A stretch of 64,000 nt of DNA, taken from the NCBI GenBank assembly GCA_903882875.1, contig CAIRYQ010000030.1, forward strand, positions 1 to 64,000. Reading direction: 5' to 3'. Both the position numbers and the translations under genes were made by a program. This document shows, piece by piece, positions 24,619-33,177 of this stretch. Every line of letters starts with the position of its first letter. Position 1 is the stretch's first letter. Below the pieces are notes generated by a model that was not told where the DNA came from, did no database searches, and worked only from the letters and a program-made list of their open reading frames with translations. This stretch comes from an uncultured Spartobacteria bacterium. Its GTDB lineage: Bacteria > Verrucomicrobiota > Verrucomicrobiia > Chthoniobacterales > Chthoniobacteraceae.

Positions 24619-25995
24619 ATGTCCGCTCCCCTGCCCCGCAAGCGTTGGTATCGCGTCCTCTACATCCAGGTGCTCATCGCCGTGGCGCTGGGCATCGTCG
24701 TCGGGCATAATTGGCAGGCGATCGGAAAGGCGGCCGTACGCAGCGGAATTTTCGGCGCGGGCTTCGCGTGGCCGGATGTCGAGTCGGCGATGAAGCCGCT
24801 CTCGGACGGTTTCATCAAACTGGTGAAGATGATGATCGCGCCGATCATTTTCTGCACCGTCGTCCACGGCATCGCCTCGATGGGCGACCTGAAAAAACTC
24901 GGCCGCGTCGGGTTGAAATCGCTGTTCTATTTTGAAGTCGCCTCGACGGTCGCGCTCATCATCGGCCTCGTCGTCGTGAATGTGATGCAGCCGGGCGCTG
25001 GATTCCACCACACCGCGTCCGCACACGAAATCGAGCTGGCGCAAAAATTTGCAACCAAGGCGCACGCCCTGAGCACGAAGGATTTTCTGCTCAACATCAT
25101 CCCCGACACATTCCTCGGCGCGTTCACCTCCGGCGATCTGCTGCAGGTGCTGTTCATTTCGCTGCTCACCGCCTTTGCCCTCACGGCGATGGGCGGGCGC
25201 GCCCGGCCCGTGCTGAATGCCATCGAATATGCCTCGCAGCTTTTCTTCGGCGTGATGCGGATCGTCGTGAGGCTCGCACCCATCGGCGCGTTCGGCGCGA
25301 TGGCGTTCACCATCGGCAGCTACGGCCTCGGCGCGCTCACCAATCTGCTGAAGCTGATGGCCGGCTTTTACCTCACCGCGGGATGCTTCATCGTGTTCGT
25401 GCTCGGCGGGATCGCGCGCTCGTGCGGCGTGTCCATTTTCCGCCTGCTCGCGTACCTCAAGGACGAACTGCTGCTCGTGCTCGGCACCAGTTCGTCCGAG
25501 ACGGCGCTGCCTGGGCTCATGGAAAAAATGCAGCGCCTCGGCTGCTCACGCTCCACGGTCGGCCTCGTGGTGCCGACCGGCTACAGTTTCAATCTCGACG
25601 GCACGAACATCTATATGGCGATGGGTGCGATCTTCCTCGCGCAGGCAACGAACACCCCGCTCGATCTGAAACACCAGATCGGCCTGCTGCTCATCGCGAT
25701 GATCACCTCGAAAGGCGCGAGCGGCGTGACTGGCGCAGGCCTCATCACGCTGGCCGCAACACTTTCCGCCGTGCCGAGCATTCCCATCGAATCCCTCGCG
25801 CTGCTCGTGGGCATTGACCGCTTCATGAGCGAATGCCGCTCGCTCACGAATTTCATCGGCAACGGCGTGGCAACGATCGTGATCAGCCGTTGGGAAAAGG
25901 AAGTCACGCCCGAAACCTTGCGCGAGAATCTGCGCAACCCGCCACCGCTAATCCCACACTTTGCGGAGGAATCCAAACCGGGCACCGGGCACTGA
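24619..25995 (+). CDS. Dicarboxylate/amino acid:cation symporter (DAACS, DctA/GltP-like)
   Basis: I start at the ATG at 24619 ([15 protein letters not shown]), giving 458 residues. TM-rich sequence carries the family signatures: [17 protein letters not shown] (re-entrant loop HP1), [14 protein letters not shown] (TM7 with the substrate/Na+ site), and [22 protein letters not shown] (HP2). These proteins import C4-dicarboxylates or Glu/Asp with Na+ or H+. Substrate choice cannot be told from these motifs alone. Two upstream in-frame ATGs exist. It is about 100 bp upstream of folD. Confidence 0.9.
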   Translation: MSAPLPRKRWYRVLYIQVLIAVALGIVVGHNWQAIGKAAVRSGIFGAGFAWPDVESAMKPLSDGFIKLVKMMIAPIIFCTVVHGIASMGDLKKLGRVGLKSLFYFEVASTVALIIGLVVVNVMQPGAGFHHTASAHEIELAQKFATKAHALSTKDFLLNIIPDTFLGAFTSGDLLQVLFISLLTAFALTAMGGRARPVLNAIEYASQLFFGVMRIVVRLAPIGAFGAMAFTIGSYGLGALTNLLKLMAGFYLTAGCFIVFVLGGIARSCGVSIFRLLAYLKDELLLVLGTSSSETALPGLMEKMQRLGCSRSTVGLVVPTGYSFNLDGTNIYMAMGAIFLAQATNTPLDLKHQIGLLLIAMITSKGASGVTGAGLITLAATLSAVPSIPIESLALLVGIDRFMSECRSLTNFIGNGVATIVISRWEKEVTPETLRENLRNPPPLIPHFAEESKPGTGH

Positions 25996-26093
25996 GCACT
26001 CTTGCCCGATCGATAGAGCGCCAGCCTCCTTGCTTCGGCGACTGCGGAGGTTTCGTCATTGCCACCGCCCGCGCCGCCCGCCACTCGTCTCGC

Positions 26094-26972
26094 ATGACTT
26101 TGATTGACGGAAAAGCCATCGCACAACGCATCAACGAGCAGACCCGCGCCGCGGTCGCGGAACTCACTGCGCGCGGCGTGAAACCGGGGCTCGCGGTCGT
26201 CGTGGTCGGCGATGATCCCGCGTCGCACGCGTACGTCCGAAGCAAGGAAAAGACCTCCACGGAACTCGGGATGCACAGCGTGAAGCACGCGCTGCCGCAC
26301 GACACCACGCAGGCGCAGTTGCTCGAAGTAGTCCGCACTTTGAACAACAACCCGGCCATCCACGGCATCCTCGTGCAGTCGCCGCCGCCGAAGCACATTG
26401 ACGAGCGCGCCATCGTCGAGGCGCTCGACCCGCGCAAGGACGTGGACGGCTTCCATCCCATCAACGTCGCGAAGCTCGCGCTCGGCGATGCGGACGCCTT
26501 CGTCCCCTGCACACCGCTCGGCTGCCAGCGGCTGCTCATCGAGAGCGGCATCGAGACGGCGGGCGCAAATGTCGTCGTCCTCGGCCGCAGCATGATCGTC
26601 GGCAAGCCGATGGCGCTGCTGCTCATGAACAAAGGCCGCGGCGGCGATGCCACCGTGACCGTCGCGCATTCGCGCACGCGCAATCTCGCGGAAGTGTGCA
26701 GCCGCGCGGACATCCTCATCGCGGCCATCGGCCAGCCGGAATTTGTGAAGGCGAACTTCGTCCGCGAGGGCGCGGTGGTGATTGATGTCGGCATCAATCG
26801 CGTGGCTGATCCGTCGTCGGCGAAAGGCTCGCGGCTCGTCGGCGATGTCGCATTCGCCGAGGTCGCGCCGAAGTGCAGCGCCATCACGCCCGTGCCCGGC
26901 GGAGTCGGCCCGATGACCATCGCGATGCTCATGCACAATACGGTGCTTGCCGCGCAGAGGATCTCACGGTGA
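26094..26972 (+). CDS. folD: Bifunctional methylenetetrahydrofolate dehydrogenase/cyclohydrolase
   Basis: The ATG at 26094 ([16 protein letters not shown]) gives 292 residues, the usual FolD length. It contains [20 protein letters not shown], where the Tyr and Lys are the catalytic pair, [12 protein letters not shown], the [10 protein letters not shown] block, [14 protein letters not shown] and [14 protein letters not shown]. It interconverts methylene-, methenyl- and formyl-tetrahydrofolate using NADP+. The EamA transporter gene starts inside its stop codon. Confidence 0.95.
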   Translation: MTLIDGKAIAQRINEQTRAAVAELTARGVKPGLAVVVVGDDPASHAYVRSKEKTSTELGMHSVKHALPHDTTQAQLLEVVRTLNNNPAIHGILVQSPPPKHIDERAIVEALDPRKDVDGFHPINVAKLALGDADAFVPCTPLGCQRLLIESGIETAGANVVVLGRSMIVGKPMALLLMNKGRGGDATVTVAHSRTRNLAEVCSRADILIAAIGQPEFVKANFVREGAVVIDVGINRVADPSSAKGSRLVGDVAFAEVAPKCSAITPVPGGVGPMTIAMLMHNTVLAAQRISR

Positions 26973-27967
26973 TCGGCGGCGCGCGGACTTCGCCGGTGAA
27001 CATCACGCGCACCGCCATCGTCCGACTCACGCTCGCGACCGCGGCGTGGGGACTGAGCTTTCCGACGGCGAAGGCAGTGATGCTCGCGCAGGCGACCGCC
27101 GCGCCAGGACACGCCGAGTGGTTTCACGCCGCGCTCATCCTTTTCAACCGCATGGTGCTCGCGACTCTCGTCATGCTCGCGCTGCTCGGTGCGCGGCGTC
27201 GCGGCTTCACGCGGCTCGAAGTGCGGCAGGGCCTCGAACTCGGGCTGTTCGGCGGGCTCGGCATGTTGCTCCAGACCGACGCGCAAAACACCATCGCCGC
27301 GAGCACGTCCGCATTCTTCACGCAGTTCACGTGCATCTTCGTGCCGCTCACCGTCGCGCTGCGCTCGCGGCGGATGCCGTCGCTGCTCGTCATCGGCGCG
27401 TGCGGGCTCGTCATGGCCGGATGCGCGGTGCTGAGCGGCGTGGAGTTTGGAAAAATCCGGCTCGGCCGTGGAGAATGGGAGACAATCGTGAGCGCGGTCC
27501 TTTTCACCGGGCAGATCCTCTGCCTCGAGCGCACGCGCTTCCACGGCAACGACTCGGGCCGCACATCCACCGTGATGTTTGCAGTGAAAGGCACGCTGCT
27601 CGCGACATTCGTGATCGCAGGCGGGTCGCGCGCCGCGGCGCATGTGTACGCCTCGCCCGCAGTGCTCACGCTCACGGCGCTGCTCACCGTCGTCTGCACC
27701 GTGTACGCGTATTTCACGATGACGCACTGGCAGCCGCGCGTGACCTCCACGCAGGCCGGACTCATCTATGCGACCGAGCCGGTATTTGCGTCCGCGTGGG
27801 CGCTGTTCCTGCCTGGCTGGTATTCGCGCTTCGGCGGATTTTCCTACGCGAATGAACACGTCACCTGGCAGCTCTTCGCCGGCGGCGCGCTCATCCTTGC
27901 CGCAAATCTCCTGCTCATCGCACGCCCCGATCAGCCAAAGCACGGCGATACGCCGGCAGCGACGTGA
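26969..27967 (+). CDS. EamA/DMT-family transporter
   Basis: A GTG at 26969 overlaps the folD stop (GTGA), giving 332 residues; another GTG at 26996 is possible. About ten TM segments are arranged as two EamA repeats. [16 protein letters not shown] opens the first and [26 protein letters not shown] matches the usual 'T-x-A-x-x-A-x-F' helix pair. The second ends with [23 protein letters not shown]. The family exports or imports small metabolites such as amino acids. Translational coupling to folD is clear, but a metabolic link is not. Confidence 0.8.
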   Translation: MIGGARTSPVNITRTAIVRLTLATAAWGLSFPTAKAVMLAQATAAPGHAEWFHAALILFNRMVLATLVMLALLGARRRGFTRLEVRQGLELGLFGGLGMLLQTDAQNTIAASTSAFFTQFTCIFVPLTVALRSRRMPSLLVIGACGLVMAGCAVLSGVEFGKIRLGRGEWETIVSAVLFTGQILCLERTRFHGNDSGRTSTVMFAVKGTLLATFVIAGGSRAAAHVYASPAVLTLTALLTVVCTVYAYFTMTHWQPRVTSTQAGLIYATEPVFASAWALFLPGWYSRFGGFSYANEHVTWQLFAGGALILAANLLLIARPDQPKHGDTPAAT

Positions 27968-28087
27968 GCCGCAGCGATTGGAGCAAAGTCGTCGCCGCGA
28001 CGAACACGGCGTGAAATGGTGCGGCGAATGCCCTCGGCACTCGACACATCTCGCCGCGGGCCGTTAGCGTTCGCGGCCTTACAAAAA

Positions 28088-29482
28088 ATGATCAAACCCG
28101 TCCGACACGTCCACTTTCTCGGCATCTGCGGCACGGCGATGGGGGCGGTGGCGGCAGCGATGAAGGAGCAGGGCTTCACGGTGACCGGATCGGATGAAAA
28201 AGTGTTTCCGCCGATGTCGGATTTTCTCCGCGAATGCGGCATCGCGCTGAAGGAAGGCTACTGCGCAGCGAACATCCCCGACGACGCGGATCTCGTCGTC
28301 GTCGGCAACGCGATCGGGCGCGGCAACGCGGAGCTCGAGGCGGTGCTGGATCGGCGACTCGCGTACCAATCGCTGCCCGAGACATTGCGACATTACTTTC
28401 TGCGCGGACGGCGGAATCTGGTCGTCGCCGGCACGCACGGAAAAACTACGACGGCGGCGATGCTCACGCACATCCTGCGCAGCGGCGGGCTGAATCCCGC
28501 GTTCATGATCGGCGGCATCGCGGAGGATCTCGGCAAGGGCGCGAGCCTGCACGATTCGGAGACCGTCGTGATCGAGGGCGACGAGTATGACACGGCGTTC
28601 TTCGACAAGGGGCCGAAGTTCGCGCACTACCTGCCGTCGCTCGCGATCCTGAATGCCGTCGAGCTGGATCAGATGGACATCTATGAGAATCTCGCCGCGG
28701 TGAAAAAGGCGTTCGGCCTGCTCATGCGCGTGCTGCCGGAAAACGGCGTGCTCATTTTCAATGCCGACGATCCGAACTCGCGCGAAGTCGCCACGGCCTC
28801 GCGGACGAAGATCAAATTTGCAGCGGGCCTCGGTGCGGATGCGGATGAAAAATCGCGCGCGACAGATCTCCGCCACGAGCCGGAGGCATCGCACTTCACG
28901 CTGCTCGGCACGCGCTTCTCGGTGCCGATGGTCGGGGAAATCTACGTGCGCAACGCGGCGATGGCGATCCTCGCTGCGCACCACTGCGGCGTGCCACTCG
29001 ATGTGATTCAAAGCGCGGTCGCAAGTTTCCGCGGCGTGCTGCGGCGGCAGGTGCTGCGCGGCGAACGCGACGGCGTGCGCTTCATCGAGGATTTCGGCAA
29101 GCACCCGACCAACATCCGCGAAACGATCAAGGCGCTGCGGCACCGCTTCCCCGGTGCGCGCGTGTGGGCCGCCGTGGACCCGCGCTCAAACACGATGTGC
29201 CGCGCGGCGATCCAGCACGATCTCACGGATGCCCTCGCACACGCCGACGGTGCGCTCATCGGCCCCGTGGACCGGCCCGAGCGCTTCGGCCCCGGCCAGG
29301 CGCTCGATCCCGCGGGCGTCGCGCGCGATCTGATCACGCAGGGCCGGCGCGCATTTTCCGAGAGCGGGCCGGATGCGATCGTCACACGGCTCCGCGAAAT
29401 CACGAAGCCCGGCGATGTGGTGGCGCTTTTCAGCAGCGGCAGCTTCGGGGGGATTTACGACAAGCTGCTGCCACGCGGGTAG
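28088..29482 (+). CDS. mpl: UDP-N-acetylmuramate:L-alanyl-gamma-D-glutamyl-meso-diaminopimelate ligase
   Basis: The ATG at 28088 (MIKPVRHVHFLGICGTAMG) gives 464 residues. It has the Mur-ligase UDP-binding loop at the N-terminus, the ATP loop VVAGTHGKTTTAAML at about 113, EGDEYDTAFFDKGPKF as in Mpl proteins, and AILNAVELDQMDIY. Mpl recycles the murein tripeptide by joining it to UDP-MurNAc. In the C-terminal domain the block EDFGKHPTNIRETI replaces the common 'DFAHHPTA', so two usually conserved residues differ. Stand-alone gene. Confidence 0.88.
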   Translation: MIKPVRHVHFLGICGTAMGAVAAAMKEQGFTVTGSDEKVFPPMSDFLRECGIALKEGYCAANIPDDADLVVVGNAIGRGNAELEAVLDRRLAYQSLPETLRHYFLRGRRNLVVAGTHGKTTTAAMLTHILRSGGLNPAFMIGGIAEDLGKGASLHDSETVVIEGDEYDTAFFDKGPKFAHYLPSLAILNAVELDQMDIYENLAAVKKAFGLLMRVLPENGVLIFNADDPNSREVATASRTKIKFAAGLGADADEKSRATDLRHEPEASHFTLLGTRFSVPMVGEIYVRNAAMAILAAHHCGVPLDVIQSAVASFRGVLRRQVLRGERDGVRFIEDFGKHPTNIRETIKALRHRFPGARVWAAVDPRSNTMCRAAIQHDLTDALAHADGALIGPVDRPERFGPGQALDPAGVARDLITQGRRAFSESGPDAIVTRLREITKPGDVVALFSSGSFGGIYDKLLPRG

Positions 29483-29630
29483 CAGCATCGCAGCATCGCC
29501 GCCCGGCAAATTTTCAAAACCGCCGCTGCCGCCGGCCGGCCATCGTCCGCACGATGGAGCCAGTAGAAATCCGGCGGCGATTTCCCTCGGCCGTCTGAAC
29601 TCCGGCAGCGGGACAGATGCTGGGCAGATC

Positions 29631-30452
29631 ATGGATTCTCTGGCGCATGGATTGCTGATAAATAACCCCATGTCCTCAGCCACAGACAGAACCTGCCTTC
29701 AAAAATCGGCATCCCGGCTGAACAATCTCCTCCAAGTCATCACGCGTTCATCCACCGCCCTTGAGCCAATCTGCGGGGAAAATGCCGAGGCAAGACGCCA
29801 TCTCAACGCACTCGCCACCGGCCTCGCGGGTGCCAGGCTGGTGGTCGGCGATCTGCTCAAGCAACTCGAGGCTCCACCGGCGGAGCCGCCACCGGAAGCG
29901 ACGCGCGCAGTCGTGGCACAGGATCCACAGCCTGCCGTGACGACAGCCACACCTTCCGAAACCGCGGCACCACCGGACACACGATCCGCCATTGAGAATC
30001 CCGACGGAGAAAAGGAACTCGTCCTCATCATTGATGACGAGCGGACCATCGTCACCTACGTCACGGAGACGCTCACGCGGGACGGCTACCGCGTCATCGG
30101 CTGCATCAATCCCTTTGAAGCGATCGAAGCCTACAAGCGGTCCAAGGATTCGATCGCCCTCGTGATCCTCGACTACACGCTGCCGATCATGAACGGCCAG
30201 GAAGTCTTCGACGAACTGCGGAGCCTGAATCCCCGCGTCGCCGTCATGCTCAGCAGCGGATTCGCCGAGCAGAAGGACGTGAATTCGATGCTCGCGCGCG
30301 GCCTCCGCGGCTTCCTGCCGAAGCCCTACACCCAGGAACGTCTGCTCGCCCAAGTCCGCTCCACCATCGCGGCGTCACGCGTAGGAAGCTCCATACCGCC
30401 CGCCACTCCAGCAGCGCCACCTGTGGCTGTGGAGGTTCCAGGAGCGGCGTGA
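29631..30452 (+). CDS. Response regulator with degenerate histidine-phosphotransfer-like N-terminus
   Basis: Two ATG starts (29631 and 29670) are possible; the first gives 273 residues. The N-terminal 75 residues contain ASRLNNLLQVITRSS, like the H-D-F-N-N-L-L-x-x-I dimerisation helix of histidine kinases, but the His-Asp pair is Ser-Arg. A Pro/Ala-rich linker follows, then a receiver domain at about 128-250 with acidic pocket Asp135-Asp136, phosphoacceptor Asp181 (VILDYTLPIMNGQ), LSSG and FLPKPYT. No output domain follows; the tail is Pro/Ala-rich. It may act as a dimeric phosphate relay or sink. No kinase is adjacent. Confidence 0.75.
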   Translation: MDSLAHGLLINNPMSSATDRTCLQKSASRLNNLLQVITRSSTALEPICGENAEARRHLNALATGLAGARLVVGDLLKQLEAPPAEPPPEATRAVVAQDPQPAVTTATPSETAAPPDTRSAIENPDGEKELVLIIDDERTIVTYVTETLTRDGYRVIGCINPFEAIEAYKRSKDSIALVILDYTLPIMNGQEVFDELRSLNPRVAVMLSSGFAEQKDVNSMLARGLRGFLPKPYTQERLLAQVRSTIAASRVGSSIPPATPAAPPVAVEVPGAA

Positions 30453-30621
30453 ATCAAACAACCGGCCCGCGACGTCGCGGCGGTGATCGTTTGCCTGCGG
30501 CAAGTCTCCGGCCTCATCCCGGCTGGCGGGAATAGGTCGGAACGAACCACACGAAGTTTCTCTGACTCGGCTTGTCTCTTTGCGCCTTCGCATTTTCGCG
30601 CGAGGCACTTTTCCCGGCCTC

Positions 30622-31152
30622 TCAGGGCTTCACCTCGAAGACCATGATGATCTGCCCGCGCGCGTTCACAGGACCAGCGATGAAAAGGGGCTCACCTGGG
30701 CCGAGCATGTCCTCGTACTTCAGCAGCAAACGTTTGTCCTGGAAAAACTCCATCTTCACTCCGTACCCGATGTGCAGGCGCGTGGCCTGGACGCTCAGCC
30801 AGAAATTCTTGGTCGGCACGAGCCAGTGTTCCTTCTCTCCTTGCATGGCCTTCGTTTCAGAGCCGACGATTTTGAACTGATCGTAACCGAGGAACTTTGT
30901 GAGTTTTGCGGCAAAGGGGGCGAGTTCCGGCGGCAGCGGCACGGGCTTCGTGCCTTTCTCCGACTTGGTCGCGATCACCACGGCGCTCCACACCTTGCCC
31001 TCCGCCGCGGGCATGAATGAGAAGGGCTTCTTCATCTCAGTGTGCGGCGGCTGGGCCACTGCCCGCGCCGCTGCCACGAACCATGTGCCGAGCGCAAGAA
31101 TCGCGGGGCTACTCAAGCGCATAATCATCCGGGAGCGGTTCCAGTCCATCAA
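30622..31152 (-). CDS. Secreted hypothetical protein in the sigma/anti-sigma operon
   Basis: This 176-residue protein has a signal peptide best seen from the inner Met (MRLSSPAILALGTWFVAAARAVA), so the true start may be at 31122. The mature part has AAEGKVWSAVVIATKSEKG, FLGYDQFKIVGSETKAM and YEDMLGPGEPLFIAGP, which look like a single small beta-domain. I do not recognise a family. It overlaps the end of the anti-sigma gene by up to about 44 bp and is the third gene of that operon. It may help the cell sense or respond to envelope stress. Confidence 0.65.
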   Translation of the reverse strand: MMDWNRSRMIMRLSSPAILALGTWFVAAARAVAQPPHTEMKKPFSFMPAAEGKVWSAVVIATKSEKGTKPVPLPPELAPFAAKLTKFLGYDQFKIVGSETKAMQGEKEHWLVPTKNFWLSVQATRLHIGYGVKMEFFQDKRLLLKYEDMLGPGEPLFIAGPVNARGQIIMVFEVKP

Positions 31153-31621
31153 TCCAAATCATCTTGAGGCCCTCCGCATCGAGCACCGTCGCGCCGAGCA
31201 GCCGGTCGCCCGGCGTCAGCGAGGTCTCCAGCGCGGCATATCGCTCCTGCTTTTCACCTTCGCCGCCGCCGCGCACAAATGCCGCCCATACAGCGACCGC
31301 GGCGACGAGGCAGGCTGCGCCCGCAAAGGCGAGGCGCCACAGCGAAAACAGGCCGCGCCCGTTCGCGGGAGCGGCTGGCACCGACACCGGCGCCGCGGCG
31401 ATTTCGCGCAGGATTGATGCGTTGAAAAACTCCGGATTGCGGAGTTTCGGAGCGGGCGAATGCCGACGCACGGCACCGATGATCCGCGTGTGAACCGCGC
31501 GCTCGGCGGCGGCATCGGGGTGCTCGCGCTCGAATGCGGCGGCGTCCGGAGCCGAGAGTTTCCCGTCAAGGTAGGCTGTCCATTTTTCCTCGGGCGATGA
31601 TGGCAGTTCAGAGTTGTTCAT
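31109..31621 (-). CDS. Probable anti-sigma factor, single-pass membrane protein
   Basis: This 170-residue protein has an acidic cytoplasmic N-terminus (SPEEKWTAYLDGKLSAPDAAAFE), a segment common at the start of anti-sigma factors. One TM helix follows at about 93-113 (LAFAGAACLVAAVAVWAAF), then a short periplasmic part. It starts 14 bp inside the end of the sigma factor gene and is translationally coupled to it, which supports the role. It would hold the ECF sigma factor inactive until the envelope signal arrives. Confidence 0.72.
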   Translation of the reverse strand: MNNSELPSSPEEKWTAYLDGKLSAPDAAAFEREHPDAAAERAVHTRIIGAVRRHSPAPKLRNPEFFNASILREIAAAPVSVPAAPANGRGLFSLWRLAFAGAACLVAAVAVWAAFVRGGGEGEKQERYAALETSLTPGDRLLGATVLDAEGLKMIWIDGLEPLPDDYALE

Positions 31622-32306
31622 GGACGTCGCGGAGCATGGTTTGGAGTTTCCGGCGGGCGTAAAATAACCGTGACATCACGGTACCGATGGAACAGCCGAT
31701 CGCATCTGCAATTTCGTGGTATTCCATGCCGTCGAGTTCGCGCATGACGATCACCGTCCGGTGCTCATCGCTGAGCCTGGCGATGGCCTCGTCAATGCGC
31801 TTGCGAATTTCCTGATCGGCGAGCTTCACCGCGGGCTCGACCACGGCCTGCGGCGCGGTCACTGCGCCGGGAGCGATGCCGGGCAGCCCGACCGAGTCGT
31901 CAAACTCCTGCCCGCTCTCGATTTTTTTCCGGCGCAGCCAGTCGAGCGCCACATTCGTCATGATGCGGTAGAGCCATGTGAAAAATGACGACTGCCCTCG
32001 GAAATTGGCCAGGCTGCGCCACGCGCGCACGAAGCCGTCCTGGGTGAGATCCCAGGCGTCCTCTTCGTTTCTGACCATCTGGTAAATCATGGAAAAACAG
32101 CGTTGGCGGTGGCGGGTGACGAGTTCGTTGAAAGCCTGCGTGTCCCCGGCGCGGCACCGGGCGACGAGTTCAATATCGCCCGGCCCCTCGGCAGGGACAT
32201 CGGCTTCAGGCTTGGACGGGGAATCGCTCAATCTATTCAGTCGCGCCGGGGATTTCAGAGCCCTAGCGCCCGCCGCGCCGACGGCGGAACTCCGAACGGC
32301 ACTCAC
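31608..32306 (-). CDS. ECF RNA polymerase sigma factor (RpoE-like)
   Basis: This protein of up to 232 residues contains sigma region 2 (AFNELVTRHRQRCFSMIYQMVRNEEDA and FFTWLYRIMTNVALDWLRRKK split by region 2.4) and sigma region 4 (ARLSDEHRTVIVMRELDGMEY with IADAIGCSIGTVMSRLFYARRKL). The far N-terminus (about 45 residues) is not conserved and overlaps the preceding gene by 44 bp, so a later non-ATG start is possible. It directs transcription of an envelope-stress or similar regulon. The anti-sigma factor and a secreted protein follow in one operon. Confidence 0.88.
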   Translation of the reverse strand: MSAVRSSAVGAAGARALKSPARLNRLSDSPSKPEADVPAEGPGDIELVARCRAGDTQAFNELVTRHRQRCFSMIYQMVRNEEDAWDLTQDGFVRAWRSLANFRGQSSFFTWLYRIMTNVALDWLRRKKIESGQEFDDSVGLPGIAPGAVTAPQAVVEPAVKLADQEIRKRIDEAIARLSDEHRTVIVMRELDGMEYHEIADAIGCSIGTVMSRLFYARRKLQTMLRDVHEQL

Positions 32307-32916
32307 CCATCTTGCTCACGATGCCGTCGCGGATCGAAAAAATCCGCCCCCTGAGCATCTCAAGCTGCCCATCCCCGAGCAGCCGTTCGTCGTGCAGCGT
32401 CACCGCCGCGTTCAGCGACACGGTGAGCGCACGCAGGCCCCGCTTGAGGTAGGCGATGCTCATCCCGAGTTCGTCAATGTCGTCGTCGTTCAGCGCCGCG
32501 GCGAGCTTGGCCGCGGTAAGCGTCGTCTCCTCCCGCAGCGTGATCGCCGCAGGGTGCTCGCGCACTTTTTCGTCTACGCGCACAAACATTTCATCCAGCT
32601 CCGCGCTGAAGGCGATCGTCTCGCGGTAGAGCGGGTGCTTTTCAAAGCCGAATGTCACCGGCTCCTCGGACGGCTCCACGTCATCGTCGGAAACGGCATC
32701 CTCAAACGACGACTCCACCTCGTCCTCCCAGTCGCGGGTCTCGCCTCCGATGAGATGAGTCCAGCCCATCTCGTGCGCAATGATCGCATCGCGGTCCGGG
32801 TGATCCATGTATTTTTCGAGCAGGCCCATGTATTTCTCGGTGCGACGCTCCTGCTCCTGGAGAAATCTCTCCCAGTCGTATTCGTCCCAGGCTTTGTCGG
32901 CATTTTCTTCCGGCAT
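32263..32916 (-). CDS. Acidic hypothetical cytoplasmic protein
   Basis: This 217-residue protein is rich in Glu, Asp and Arg, with no signal peptide or TM helix. It begins MPEENADKAWDEYDWERFLQEQERRTEKY and carries a helical, alternating-charge region, then ALNDDDIDELGMSIAYLKRGLRALT, and ends in an Arg-rich tail (RSEFRRRRGGR). I do not recognise the family. It overlaps the start region of the ECF sigma gene and may be the first gene of that operon. It is divergent from gltB, with a 260-bp gap in between where I see no clear regulatory site. Confidence 0.6.
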   Translation of the reverse strand: MPEENADKAWDEYDWERFLQEQERRTEKYMGLLEKYMDHPDRDAIIAHEMGWTHLIGGETRDWEDEVESSFEDAVSDDDVEPSEEPVTFGFEKHPLYRETIAFSAELDEMFVRVDEKVREHPAAITLREETTLTAAKLAAALNDDDIDELGMSIAYLKRGLRALTVSLNAAVTLHDERLLGDGQLEMLRGRIFSIRDGIVSKMGECRSEFRRRRGGR

Positions 32917-33177
32917 ATCGCGCTACGTAACGCGCACTTTGCCGCAGCGCAAATGGGAATCTTCATCCGCGGCCCGCTTTGAAATTTCGGGAGTCGGCGG
33001 GCCAAGCGAAATTTCCTGAGAAAAAATCCTGTTGCGACGCGGGCAAGGGTGTTATGTGCCGCCGCCAATTTTGAAAAAACAGCCAGCATTCACAGAGCAA
33101 CATCCCCTGAAAAAAACGGCGCATCACGAAGCGTCAGGCCGTGGAATTTTTGTATGGCTGAACGGCACAGTTGAGAT

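Noticed and set aside
32917-33177. Glutamine riboswitch or sigma-54 promoter upstream of gltB
   Set aside because: I could not find the conserved elements of either in the 260-bp gap.
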